Assembly: GCF_023065955.2 (NCBI RefSeq)
Contig: NW_026622875.1
Coordinates: forward strand, 9,650,501-9,714,500
Length of the DNA stretch: 64,000 nt
Reading direction: 5' to 3'
DNA from: Ursus arctos
Taxonomy: Eukaryota > Chordata > Mammalia > Carnivora > Ursidae
Position numbers and translations under genes: made by a program. Below are positions 53,851 to 64,000 of this stretch, piece by piece. Every line of letters starts with the position of its first letter. Position 1 is the stretch's first letter. The notes under the pieces were generated by a model. That model was not told the origin of the DNA. It saw nothing but the letters and a program-made list of their open reading frames with translations, and searched no databases.

Positions 53851-54721
53851 GGAAGGAAGGGAACGTTGGTCAGAAATATGATGGCAGTTAATTGAACCTT
53901 GTTGATTATTTTTATGTTCCTGAGTTGAGAACTTTAAAACAAAGCAGAGTCCTTCTGGTCACTTGTTCACCTAGGATGGACTTGTTTACATGGCCCATAC
54001 TAATTGTTTCCTAAATGCTGACGGATGCTTTTGCATCATTCATCAAAAGTTTCTTCTATCATCAGAATCACACTGCTTTCACAGGGCTGCAAATGTTTTC
54101 TGAGATTTGAAGAAGATGTAGGCCTGGTTGGTGCTTTTTTCTCTTTCCGACGGGAATTGTCGGGATAAATTCTGATGTTTGAATTGCCCTTGTTCTGCTA
54201 GAGGAGAAGAATTTCTGATTACAGTAGTTATCAGCAATTGGAGTGCTGAATCAGTTGCGCAAATTCAAAATAGCACGCAGACTGGGACATAATTGTCCTG
54301 TGACTAGATCTTTAGGGAAGCAGCCTAATGGGATGGGGGTCTGTATGTTGTTCAATCCCATACTGAGTATTGTGATCCGGGCAGGGAGAGTAGGCATCCC
54401 GGGAAGGCTTGTGCATCTCCTGGGTATTGACTTGTCCTGTTGCCACAAATGTTGTGTTTTTAACTGAAGTCCTGTTGCTTCGAGCCCATGCATCGTGTTC
54501 AAATACAGCATACCTTGCCTTTACTGTTTGATACAGTCACCAGCCAATACAGTCACTTAAATGCAAGAGCACCATCCCACTATTAATGCTTGTAATTTAT
54601 TGTTTGTTGGGTATCTACTCTGGGTCTACTCCGTGTTCTTGTGAGTTTACCAAATTACCAGAATTGTTTCCTATGTTATGCTTAGGTCTGGCTCTAAGCC
54701 AGGCAGGTGGGACATAAATGG
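53851..54721. other. unique non-coding sequence
   Basis: No repeat or gene recognised. Confidence 0.4.
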
Positions 54722-54738
54722 GGACCAGTATAATTTTT

Positions 54739-54911
54739 TTTTTCCTTGAGAAAGGTGGGGAGGGGCAGAGGGAGAGGGAGAGTGAGAATCTTAAGTAGGT
54801 TCTACGCTCAGCAGGGAGCCCAATGCGGGGTTCAGTCTCACAACCCTGAGATAACACCCTGAGCCAAAATCAAGAGTCAGATGCTTAACTGACTGAGCCG
54901 CCCAGGCGTCC
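54739..54911 (-). mobile_element. older CanSINE, minus strand
   Basis: 'gagaatcttaagtaggttct', 'gagccaaaatcaagagtcag' and 'gagccgcccaggcgtcc'. Perfect 17-bp TSD 'ggaccagtataattttt' at 54722-54738 and 54912-54928. Confidence 0.94.
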
Positions 54912-54928
54912 GGACCAGTATAATTTTT

Positions 54929-55220
54929 GATAATAAATTTAGATTTGAATTTTAGGGTTAGGTAAATAAATAACTTTTAGAAATAACACAGGTATTTTCC
55001 CCATAAAAATTAAAAATTAGAAGTTGTTTTGTGGTGAGTTATAAAGAATATTTTGAATTCTAAAATTCTCCATCATGCTAAAGCATTTTACTATTTGTCT
55101 TTTAATTTTCAAATCTTTTTTCAGTTCTTATTCTACATGGGCAAATAGCATATTAGTTTTTAAAAATTAAATTTTAATTTTAATTAATTCGTTATTTATT
55201 ATTTTATTTTTAAAAATCAC
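54929..55220. other. AT-rich non-coding sequence
   Basis: No feature recognised beyond simple AT-rich composition. Confidence 0.35.
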
Positions 55221-55420
55221 TTGTTAACTGCAAAAAAGAATGAAAACCACAGAAGACAATAAAGAAAAATATCAGTCATCTGTAACCTTGTACTCCAGAA
55301 ACAACTAAAGCTGGCATTTTGGTATAAAGCCTTCTAGTCTTTTCTCCTTTTTCCATGATGTACAAATGCAATGTTAGAGCTTCATTTTTGTGTGATTCAC
55401 CTAATGTAGGAGTCGGAAAA
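55221..55420 (-). mobile_element. possible old L1 3' remnant, antisense
   Basis: 'aatcacttgttaactgcaaa', 'ggtataaagccttctagtct' and 'tcatttttgtgtgattcacc' resemble ancient L1M 3' UTR in reverse. Weak. Confidence 0.35.
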
Positions 55421-55592
55421 AAGCACATGGAGATAGTAGACAATCAGATGAGGGAGTGAATCCCAGAAAAACCGAAAGGGCCTGAACTAAAACATGATAA
55501 TGCTGCCTCATCTATAATACGGTGAAGTCTCATGGACAGCCCGAAGACTGGTTTAGGAAGTTTACCTACATTGAACTTGGAGTTCTGGGAGA

Positions 55593-55620
55593 ATAAAATC
55601 ATATATATATATGATTTTAT
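55593..55620. repeat. perfect 28-bp palindrome at SINE junction
   Basis: Target sequence 'ataaaatc', ten bases of AT alternation and SINE tail 'gattttat' join into an exact inverted repeat with no spacer. Confidence 0.95.
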
Positions 55621-55779
55621 TTATTTATTTGAGATGTTAGAGAACACAAGGAAGGGCAGAAGGAGGAGCAGACTCCCTGCAGAGCAGGGAGCCTGATGCG
55701 GGGCTTGATCCCAGGACCCTGAGATCATGACCTGAGCTGAAGGCAGATGCCCAACTGACTGAGCCACCCAGGCGCCCCA
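55600..55779 (-). mobile_element. CanSINE, minus strand
   Basis: 'tgattttatttatttatttg' to 'ccacccaggcgcccc', with a shortened GAGA part. TSD 'agaataaaat' at 55590-55599 and 55780-55789. Confidence 0.94.
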
Positions 55780-55789
55780 AGAATAAAAT

Positions 55790-56099
55790 ATTTTGATTGA
55801 ACAAGTTTTTCAGCCAGCTGAGTGACTCCACTATACCCTGAAAAATTTAATAAACCTTTTTCAAATCATGTTCTTCATTATTTAGCAGAAGTGACAACAC
55901 ATTGATTACTATGTAAGCTAATAGTTATCATTTTTCACAATTTTATTGACCCTTAGTCAAATCTTAGGTTTAAATGCTAAAAATCACTGTGAGACAAACA
56001 CAAACTGATACCCAGCATTTATTCATAAAACACACTCTCTCCTCTCTTTTTTTTAATGGCAACATATAAGATTTGGAGATCTTGTTTCGATCTGTTCAT
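55790..56099. other. unique AT-rich non-coding sequence
   Basis: No feature recognised. Confidence 0.35.
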
Positions 56100-56960
56100 C
56101 AGGAACCACAGATTCATTAATCCAATGAACAAAAACGTATGGCATCACTGTTGTGTGCCAGCCACTGTTCTAGGCACAGGAAATCATGGGTGAATAAAAC
56201 ATGTCTGTCCTCGTGGAGCCTACATATTAGTGGATAGTAACAGAAATTGGGTATTAATAATGGGCAACCAGGAGGCCTCTTCAGATTGGATCATCAGAAT
56301 CTACTTAATCTTAGACCTGAATTTCAAAAAGGAATCAGCCATGAAAAAATCTGGGGGAGCATTTCAGGGAGAAGGAGCAGTGAGTGCAAAGTGTACTGGG
56401 GAACTATATGGATTCCAGTGATCAATAGGAAGAGACTGGACAGAGTGATAAGATTATCTCTCTATTGGGGTTAATTATACTTCCTGTGGGAGGCTGTTGG
56501 CTTGTTTCAAAAAGTCTAATTGACCTTTAAAAAGTACCACATTAACTGTGTCATGGGGAATTGATTATGGGGGGAAGCAGGAGGCCAACCAGAATGCTCA
56601 GACATCCAGGAGAGAGATGATGTGGGGTTTGGATCATGGGGTTTCCATCCTGATAGACATGGTGCCTTTGGGTTGTGCTTTAGATGAAGAGTCAAGGCTT
56701 TGTGAAGGATGAAGAAAGGAAACAGTGATGACTTTTTGGTTTGGGGCTTAAAGCATTAGGAGATAGTGGAGCCATTTACTGAGATGGAATGGCTGGGGGA
56801 GAAGCAGGTTTTAGGACTTATGTTTCAGATTCTTATTAGACATCCCGTCTGTGTCATCTGGCGGTTGTACACACATGTCTAAAACTGAAGGCGGAGGATG
56901 GTGTTGGAGAGTACATTTGATGTCATCTGTGTGCAGAGCAGAATTAACACTCCAGGATAG
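56100..56960 (-). mobile_element. long L2 LINE 3' remnant, antisense
   Basis: 'ccactgttctaggcacagga', 'ctgtcctcgtggagcctaca', 'agcagtgagtgcaaagtgta', 'ccatttactgagatggaatg' and 'agattcttattagacatccc' follow antisense L2 over about 850 bp, the longest L2 piece here. Confidence 0.8.
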
Positions 56961-57164
56961 GCCACATGGCTTGGAGTAGCATAGAAACTCAAGTGCCTTC
57001 AACATCTGGAAGCAGTTTTATTGTCCTGCCACAGAATTTTCAATGATGCAGAATCTGCTGACCATACCTTAAGCTGCTGTTTTTCTGAGCTCTGATATCA
57101 TTTGGGAAGAAGGAAAGCTAGTCGAAAGGTTGGAAGTCTAACGTGTGCTGAGCAAGACGTTTTC
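56961..57164. other. unique non-coding sequence
   Basis: No feature recognised. Confidence 0.35.
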
Positions 57165-57300
57165 TGTACTTTATCTCCTGATTCTTGTGTTGAACATGTG
57201 AGGAGACTGGCTGAGAGTCAGCGGAGTAGGCCAGGGTAACAATGGGACTGAGCAGAGGATCCAGAATTCAAAAGCAGGTCTTTCGCCTTGCTTTTTGCTT
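57165..57300 (-). repeat. probable MIR remnant, antisense
   Basis: 'catgtgaggagactggctga', 'gtaggccagggtaacaatgg' and 'ggatccagaattcaaaagca' resemble antisense MIR. Confidence 0.5.
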
Positions 57301-57469
57301 TATCATGTTTGCAGTAGGCAGAGTTACAAAGGAGTGGCAATATTTTCCTTTGCTTTTTCTTGCAAATTACATGCAATTTTAAAGTAACTATAACATCTCC
57401 CATATGTTTCTAAGAAGATGTTTCAAAGCTGTACTTGCTCCTGGCAAAGAAAAAAACATGCCTCACCAA

Positions 57470-58430
57470 TACAAAAGACTTTAAGGTGGGAGTTAAGTAT
57501 GCTTGTGTCTTCCTCTTTAAGTATTATACTCTTTCCACAAATTCCAGAAATTTTCCAAGACTAGATACATTCAAGTAGAATCATTATGACATAAAGGTTT
57601 GTAGCTTTTTTTTTTTTTCCACTTAATAATATATCTTTGGCAGCTTTCCATTTTGGCAAATTTAGATCTGTGATATTCTTTTTAATGACACCATGATATT
57701 TCATTTTATATGGTTAGCCCATAATTTCTTTACTATTTCATTTTATGGTTAACCTCATGGACCTTTAGAGTATTTCTAGTTTATTTTAAAATAATTACAA
57801 ACAAGGTGGCAGTGATTAGCCGTATTTCTTTATCTCTATCTCTGCTTCATTCTGCAATATCAGTATAGGATAAATCCCTGGTTAAGGATTACACGGTCAA
57901 AATGCATGTTGCTTTTAAGTTTAGATAAATATTGCCAAATTGATTCAAATAATGCCACCCAGTTGATAATCTTATTATCGGCCCCACAATTTCATCCACA
58001 ATAGCTTTTTAATAATATTAAAATTGGTGCTTATTAGGTAGAATATTTTTTGCCTTGACTTTAAACTTTTAACCATGTGTAATGTTAAGCATTTTTTTCT
58101 ATATGTGTATTGGTCATTTTTCTGTGAATTGTCCTATATTATATATTTTTGCCTATTTTTATTTGGGTTATTTGTTTTCTTTTTCTTGGTGACTTGGAGG
58201 AATGCTTTATATCATAGATATTAGTCTTTTTCCATTATGTGTCTTTGCAAATATTTTCTTCTAGTCTGTTGCTTATTTTGAATTTTGTTTATGATTTACA
58301 TAGGTATTTTTACATGTTGTTAAATTTGTCATCTTTTTCCGTTAGGACTTCTGTCCTTTGCTTATATTATAGGAGGTATGGAGACCTTGCTCTGGAAAAG
58401 CTTCTAGGAGGACAGACTTTGCTATATGGC
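57470..58430 (-). mobile_element. old L1 3' region, antisense
   Basis: 'tttggcagctttccattttg', 'tttaatgacaccatgatatt', 'gtgtattggtcatttttctg', 'ggaggaatgctttatatcat' and 'cttctagtctgttgcttatt' follow the antisense 3' UTR and end of ORF2 of an ancient L1M element. No intact frame remains. Confidence 0.75.
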
Positions 58431-59243
58431 ATTGCTTATGTGTTAAAAACTGTAGTCTGTAATGGCTGAAATATATGTTCTGCATTTCGTTGACCTACCA
58501 GTGTCACGTACGATTCTCCCAGCAACCTATGCTTGGGTTGCTATTGGGTGGTCATCATGTTTTCTATCCACCTCTCACTTTTTTTCCTGGACTACAACTC
58601 TTTCTTATCTTTTGTTTCTTGTCTCTTTTTCACCATCAGAATTGTTGTTTCCAGTTGCTTCTTGTTGGCACTGCCACTGTTGTGCTTAATATGCCCTACT
58701 CTCTTGACCTGTCCCTAACGTTCCCACTTGTCCTCCATGACATTTTTTCTGTCCCTTGTCAATTCTTGTTTATTTCCCAAGATTTACTTGAAATACTGCA
58801 CCAACATAGGGTAAGTGTGTCACTTCTCAACTCTTTCTTCTTGCTTGGTAGTCAGCCTTGCACTGCTAAAGATGTACACGGCTGCTCGTGTTCACATACA
58901 TGTGCATGTGTTAGTGTGTGCAATTATTTCTGAATGGAGAGAGACCCAAGAATTCTTGCATCCAGATAGTTACGGTTTTAATGATGGCCTTTTTTCTGGG
59001 ATTGACTATTTAGAAAACTTTATAGCACATCTGCTCTGATTATATATGCCAACTTTGCTTCAAAGAAGCTTTCAGGTTTTTTTTTTTCATTTTTCTCCCA
59101 TTTTTAGATTTTTCTATTTTAAAAAATGATTGAAGATCTATAGTGCAGTGATTTGGGATAGCAACTCCAATCAAAATTGCTGCTAATAGGCTGTGTGAAT
59201 GCTCTCAGTTACTCAGTGATGTTTATGTGGTATTAAATTTAAA
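58431..59243. other. pyrimidine-rich unique sequence
   Basis: Contains the longest open frame of the window (58475-58933, 152 codons). It looks like the hydrophobic by-product of CT-rich DNA: two other frames of the same strand are also open for 60-75 codons and no domain is visible. Not called as a gene. Confidence 0.4.
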
Positions 59244-59256
59244 AAAACAGAAGCTT

Positions 59257-59471
59257 GGGGCGCCTGATGGCTCAGTCGTTAAGCGTCTGCCTTCCACTTG
59301 GGTTATGATCCCAGGGTCCTGGGATCAAGCCCCACATCAGGCTCCCTGCTTGGTGGGAAGCCTGCTTCTCCCTCTCCCACTCCCCCTGCTTATGTTCCCT
59401 CTCTTGCTGTCTCTCTGTCTGTCAAATAAATGGATAAAATCTTTAAAAATTAATAAATAAATAAAAAATAA
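59257..59471 (+). mobile_element. CanSINE, plus strand
   Basis: 'ggggcgcctgatggctcagt' (three bases lost in the 'gggtgg' head) to a long 'aaataaataaaaaataaaa' tail. TSD 'aaaacagaagctt' at 59244-59256 and 'aaaaccagaagctt' at about 59472-59485. Confidence 0.94.
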
Positions 59472-59485
59472 AAAACCAGAAGCTT

Positions 59486-60594
59486 ATGACATTAGGACCA
59501 GGGTTTGGATAAGGACAAATGACTTCTGTAAAATAAACCTGAAAGGATTTTCCCAGGCATTTTCTTTACCACACAGAGATCTATTTTTATGTTTTTTAGC
59601 ATGGATTTTTTTTTTTCCCCACAAAAACACCTGCCCCAGAAATAAGTTGCCTGCTCTAAATGCCATACAGCTTGATTTCCAACAGGCTGTGGCCAGTGGG
59701 CCCCAGGCCTGCTTTAGCTCAGCGGGTGGTCTCTGAAACCTCCTGAGAGGCCCTGGGCCTGAGAGCAACAAAGGCTTAGAGGGCGGGACACTTCACTTTG
59801 TTTTCTAGATAAATGTGATCTCTTGTTCCATTTTCTGTTATTTGACTCTGATGGAGAGCCTTTTAGGACCTCAGTGGACCAAATTAGGACAGTTTGCATG
59901 AAATCAGTTAAGCTTTTTTGTCTTTTTTTTTTTTTTCTGTTTTTGACCACAAAAGGTTCAACTCCATTAATCAATAGTTAGTGAAGGAAATAGGGGCTTG
60001 AGTGTAAGAATTGGGTACTACTAAGGGTATATGAATTTTTGGAGTGCAGAGTAGACATTCTCTTTTCAAATGTAGTTCCGTGCAGGAGGCAGGCAGAAAG
60101 TGTGTATAGTGACTTGAAGAAATGAATGAGACAGTAACCACCTCAACAAATACTTGCTCTGTGTTGGTATGTGTAGCGCACTGTTTTTTTCAACTTTTGG
60201 ATGGGGTGTGGGTGAGGTCAGATAAAATGCTGATAGGTCATTAAGGCTCAAAACTAAGAAAGCACCTCTGTCCTATTCAGCCGCTATTTACAAGTCATAA
60301 CAGATCTGAAATTGTGAGGCATAAGCAGCTGCCAAGGACACAAGAGGTTCTAGAGAAACAATTGTAAATAATTATTTCAATATCAGAATTTTGTATCTTT
60401 TAACCCTTGCTTTAATTGGGATATTTCCTATTTTATCAGGAGGGGTTGAAACCCTGTGCTACTGTCCTAATAGGCAACTGAACAGTAAGTCTTCGCTTCT
60501 TTCATTTACATGAGCGAATTAAGGCCCAGTGCTGTGCCTGGGAAACTGGCTCCCACGGACCACATGCTAAGCAGTGAGCAGGGATGGTGCCTGG
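59486..60594. other. unique non-coding sequence
   Basis: T runs at about 59608 and 59921-59935 are not attached to a recognised element. No gene. Confidence 0.4.
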
Positions 60595-60745
60595 AGCTGT
60601 GGTCTCCAAACTTAAACGAGCCTCAGAAATACTGGGAAGAGCTTTTAAAATGCAGATTCTCAAGAAATCTCAAGGATTTCTGGAGGTGTGGTCTAGGAGT
60701 CTGTATTATACAGAAAGCAAAGACTGGGGACCAGTTGCTGTCTTA
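60595..60745 (+). mobile_element. MER5A-like hAT DNA transposon remnant
   Basis: 'gtggtctccaaacttaaacg', 'gggaagagcttttaaaatgc', 'agattctcaagaaatctcaa' and 'tggaggtgtggtctaggagt' follow the MER5A pattern. Confidence 0.65.
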
Positions 60746-60851
60746 GGGGAGGTGGGATTTGTCTAAGGAGCATGTTCAACTTCAGTCTCCTAATAGCCAT
60801 GTACACTTCCATTTTGACCTAAACACCAATCAAAGAATAAACTAGCACTTT

Positions 60852-61053
60852 GTTGTTTTAGATTTTTTTTAAGATTTTATGTATTTATTTGACGCACAGA
60901 GAGATAGCGAGAGAGAGAACACAAGCAGGGGGAGAGGGAGAAGCAGGCTTCCTGCTGAGCAGGGAGCCCGACATGGGGCTTGATCCCAGGACCCTGGGAT
61001 CATGACCTGAGCTGAAGTCAGACGCTTAAGTAGCTGAGCCACCCAGGCGCTCC
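60852..61053 (-). mobile_element. CanSINE, minus strand
   Basis: 'ttttttaagattttatgtat' to 'ccacccaggcgctcc'. TSD approximately 'taaactagcacttt' at 60838-60851 and 'taagccagcacttt' at 61054-61067. Confidence 0.94.
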
Positions 61054-61067
61054 TAAGCCAGCACTTT

Positions 61068-61268
61068 GAAATTAATATGTGATATCATAAACTTTTTATT
61101 CTTTTTAACATATCCAGTAGAAATACTTTTATGCTCTGCCATGACAGTGCTTGTAGAATGGAGAGAAAATGGCTTACTGGCTTTGGGGAAGGTGAAGTCT
61201 TACTCATACAGCTGAATAAACTGCCCTTGCCCAGTTTCACCCGAGAAACAGCCAGGAAGATTAGGAGT
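61068..61268. other. unique non-coding sequence
   Basis: No feature recognised. Confidence 0.35.
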
Positions 61269-61279
61269 AAGAAATAAGC

Positions 61280-61478
61280 GGGGGCACCTGGGTGGCACAG
61301 CGGTTGGGCGTCTGCCTTCGGCTCAAGGCGTGATCCCGGCGTTATGGGATCGAGCCCCACATCAGGCTCCTCCGCTATGAGCCTGCTTCTTCCTCTCCCA
61401 CTCCCCCTGCTTGTGTTCCCTCTCTCGCTGGCTGTCTCTAACTCTGTCAAATAAATAAAATCTTTAAAAAAAAAAAAA
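61280..61478 (+). mobile_element. young-type CanSINE, plus strand
   Basis: 'gggggcacctgggtggcaca' head, 'ggcgtgatcccggcgttatg' interior and a 15-nt A tail. TSD 'aagaaataag' at 61269-61278 and 61479-61488. A 121-codon minus frame across it is a SINE artefact. Confidence 0.96.
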
Positions 61479-61570
61479 AAGAAATAAGTGAAACTGACTT
61501 TCTGGTTACTAAGAATGAGAATTAGAATTTAATTAGTTAATTAATTAATTAGTTTGTTTATTTATTTATA

Positions 61571-61676
61571 CAAGATTTTATTTTAAAGTAATCTCGGCAC
61601 CCAACATGGGGCTTGAACTCACAACCCCTAGATCAAGAGTCACATGCTCCACCAACTGAGTCAGCCAGGCACCCCT
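61571..61676 (-). mobile_element. old short CanSINE, minus strand
   Basis: 'caagattttattttaaagta', 'atctcggcacccaacatggg', 'gatcaagagtcacatgctcc' and 'gtcagccaggcacccc'. It lacks the GAGA segment, like the copies at 29343 and 37225. Confidence 0.9.
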
Positions 61677-62054
61677 CGAGTCTAATTTTTTAATGTGGCT
61701 AACAGAGTATTTATAATTCATTTAAAATAATTTCAGCTACCATTTATACATTCTAAGTGGGGAAGAAAAAGGCACACAGACCCCAAACAAGAACAATTGA
61801 AAAAAAATGCACCAAGTGTTCTTATTATGATCTTCTGGGGCCAGGCTTAAATTCTGTCTCCTCTGGAGTTCATACCCATCCACACCCTACCTCCTTCGTC
61901 CTTATTGTCCTTATGTTTTATATCCCACTCCCTGTTTTATTGTTAATTTTTACATACTATTTGCCAGTCTTGTCATTACCATGACGTAGTATCACCACGA
62001 TACATGAAGTTTCTAGAAGCTAGACTTGATATATTATAGACTTCTAGCATTTGG
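61677..62054. other. unique non-coding sequence
   Basis: No feature recognised. Confidence 0.4.
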
Positions 62055-62180
62055 TAGAAGGGGTCTTAGGAGCCAGCAAGCCTAATTCCTTATTTCTGTA
62101 GAGCAGAACATTGGAATCAAGATTGTTTAAAAAACTTACCAGCAATGAGCCAGTTAGGGGCCTGGATAGGACCTGAAGGC
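62055..62180 (-). repeat. possible MIR/L2 remnant, antisense
   Basis: 'gtagagcagaacattggaat' and 'caatgagccagttaggggcc' are weakly MIR-like. Confidence 0.3.
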
Positions 62181-62189
62181 AGACATTCC

Positions 62190-62394
62190 ATGTGGTGAAA
62201 TGGAAAGAGAGCTGCCCTGGAAAATCTGGGTACCTGGTTTCAAGGCTTGTCTTGTTATTTACTAGCTTTATTATCTCAGACAAGTTCTTGACTTCTCTGT
62301 CTGTTTTCATTCACTTTACAATAAGGGGCATTTAATTATCTCTACATCACAGAGATATTTAGAGGGATAATTGAGATAACATGTCTGTAGTCTT
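62190..62394 (+). repeat. MIR remnant
   Basis: 'gtggtgaaatggaaagagag', 'ttatctcagacaagttcttg', 'acttctctgtctgttttcat' and 'tttagagggataattgagat' follow MIR order. Confidence 0.68.
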
Positions 62395-62585
62395 ATCTCT
62401 GGATTCCCAGTAGAGTCCCTGGGAAGATTAAGCAAACAAACTAACAAAAAACCCCCAGACGTTCAGCCCCATTCCGAGGGACGGTGACTTAATTGGTATG
62501 TGGTCGGGCTTTGTGCTCAACACTTCTAAGAAGGTCTTCAGTGATTTTAATGTACATACGCCAGGGTGGAGAACCATGAGAGGGC
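62395..62585 (+). mobile_element. MER5A-like hAT DNA transposon remnant
   Basis: 'ttcccagtagagtccctggg', 'aacccccagacgttcagccc', 'gtcttcagtgattttaatgt' and 'acgccagggtggagaaccat' follow the MER5A pattern from near the 5' end to the 3' inverted repeat. Confidence 0.65.
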
Positions 62586-64000
62586 CTTGTTAGATGGCAA
62601 TATTCCCTGTAAGTAAAGGCCAGTATGTATTGTGGCTTAGGAATTTTGCTTCCAGATATCCAGTACCATGTCATATCACTGACTAAATGATGGAACAAAA
62701 TCTCTAGTCTTTTATATGTATGTGTTTTATAACCATATTGTGGAATGGTGAAGACACTGCCATTCCTTATGTTGAGGCAGAAAACTCTTTACATATTAGA
62801 ACTAAATTTAGAATTTTAAAATTAATTTATATTCCCCTCCCCCATGGGGTAACATTAAATAAAACCAACAAAATCATACTGTTATGAATTCTGTCTTGTA
62901 TTTCGTTTGTTTCCCCGGGCTAATGATGATGGAGCAGAAACAATTGTCGAATACAAAATAGGTCTCATTAAAAAAGAAAGTGTTATGTAGAGGCTTGAAC
63001 AAAATAGAAGAAAAGGTTCCGATATTTAAGAATTACGGATAAGTTCCTTTCACCCTTTCTTTGATCTAAATCCCCCTTATGTATTTATCAACTTTGCAAA
63101 CATATTGACTATGCGCACATAAGGTTTGCAAACAAGTTCCAAAATGCTACCGCTTAACCAATTAGTTTCTAAAAACCTTTCAAATAATCTTATCTTCTCC
63201 ACAAGAGTGATTTAAGCACTGGAAAGAACAATCAATGAGCTCTGCATTGTTTGCTCTTCACTGGGAAGAATCATGACTTAATAAGAGTGGAGCGCTCCAC
63301 GGTTGCTTGTAAGCACATTTATTCATGAGCTGATATGATTTGACTTTAAGGCTCAACTGCTGGCAAGGAAGAGCTTTTCAAGTGAAGCCATTCCCTTGAA
63401 GAGCAGTTATATTTTATATAAAGATGATTTTAAAAATTCATGTCTCTAGTAAGATACCCAGATGTTAATCAGGTTTTTTTCCCCTTTAAAGTTATTCTGA
63501 GAGGCTTTTGGATGAACTAGAATTTTGTCTTCTTGAAAGATAAAATAATACTTATGAAAGCCAGATCAGCTCTTTTATAGACTTGCAGAACTTAGAGGAA
63601 AATGGGCTCTTAGGTTGAGGGCAGGGGATAGTCAGAGATACTCTGTGACCTTCAGAAGTGCACACAGCCAGTTAGTGACAGTGGCCCCTCTCCTTCTGCT
63701 CTGGGACGCGTGCACTGACCGCCATCCGGGGGCATGGCCCACCAATGGGATGCCTCAGTACTTCCTGTGTCAGGGGGTCCAAAGTATGTTTCCCTCTTCT
63801 GCTCTGATGATTTTAGGAAATCTCCCTTACCTTCCTTTGAGAGAAACATTATCTGCATTATTTGGCACTTTTCCCACACAGAAATGGAATTGTTTTCAGA
63901 AGCTAATCCCTTTCTATCAATCAGATTTACTCTAATTTGCTGGCAAGAAATCAATTCACATTTTTCATGTACCTTTTGCTGAAAGATTCTCTTGCAGAGG
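62586..64000. other. repeat-poor non-coding sequence to window end
   Basis: No SINE, LINE or LTR is recognised in 1.4 kb. Overlapping frames at 63615-63982 on both strands (up to 106 codons) have no domain. A weak MIR-like 'gtgcacacagccagttagtg' lies near 63658. Confidence 0.4.

Noticed and set aside
58475..58933. 152-codon open frame on plus, longest in the window
   Set aside because: CT-rich sequence gives a hydrophobic Leu/Phe/Cys/Ser peptide, two other plus frames are also open, and no domain, intron context or homology is recognisable.
61085..61450. 121-codon minus frame
   Set aside because: More than half is antisense CanSINE sequence ('GRGRSRLIAEEPDVGLDP'), a peptide seen at many SINE copies in this window.
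1164..61676. tRNA genes suggested by tRNA-like segments
   Set aside because: All such segments lie in CanSINE or MIR heads, which are tRNA-derived but degenerate and followed by SINE bodies.

Overview
The window is non-coding nuclear DNA from a carnivore mammal, most likely a caniform and possibly a bear. The clearest sign is about 35 copies of the tRNA-derived carnivore SINE (CanSINE/SINEC). These run from a GGCGCC(T)GGGTGG head through a tRNA-like B box and a CT-rich segment to an AAATAAAATCTT(A)n tail. There is also a short piece of a carnivore-type L1 3' end near 3.33 kb. Several young SINEs (18.9, 25.1, 25.6, 39.4, 39.8 and 61.3 kb) belong to a subfamily with 'GGGCGTGATCCCGGCG' and 'GAGCCTGCTTCTTCC', which I associate from memory with giant panda/bear genomes; that species call is inference. 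I found no protein-coding gene that I can defend. The longest open frame is 152 codons, and the open frames come from SINEs, L1, simple repeats or pyrimidine-rich DNA.

Layout. 0-13 kb: unique intergenic or intronic sequence with ancient MIR and L2 remnants, three SINEs and one L1 3' end. 13-22 kb: many SINEs, two long (CA)n/(GT)n microsatellites, and a processed pseudogene of ribosomal protein S11 (minus strand, about 14.49-15.21 kb) that was later split by a SINE. 22-26 kb: mostly unique, with one old hAT-type DNA transposon. 26.3-30.9 kb: the most structured part. Two copies of one retroviral-type LTR lie head to head, and the right copy is split by a 2.96-kb 5'-truncated antisense L1 that itself carries a SINE. 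31-37 kb: more old antisense L1, L2 and SINE clusters, some nested or sharing target sites. 37-44 kb: L2, SINEs and a probable solo LTR. 44.3-44.84 kb: an unidentified CpG-rich processed insert with an A-rich tail and an 11-bp target duplication. 45-64 kb: sparse MIR, L2, MER5A-like and SINE copies, an old antisense L1 3' region (about 57.5-58.4 kb), and an uninterrupted 195-nt pyrimidine tract at 48.8-49.0 kb.

Nothing here works as a gene system; the biology is the layered history of retrotransposition. That history can be read from target-site duplications (TSDs), which I could find by eye for most SINEs. Two facts stand out: 29 of 35 recognised SINEs lie on the minus strand, and several insertions reuse the same target sequence. 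Family names for ancient repeats come from remembered consensus patterns, not a search, and their edges are approximate (about 20-50 bp).
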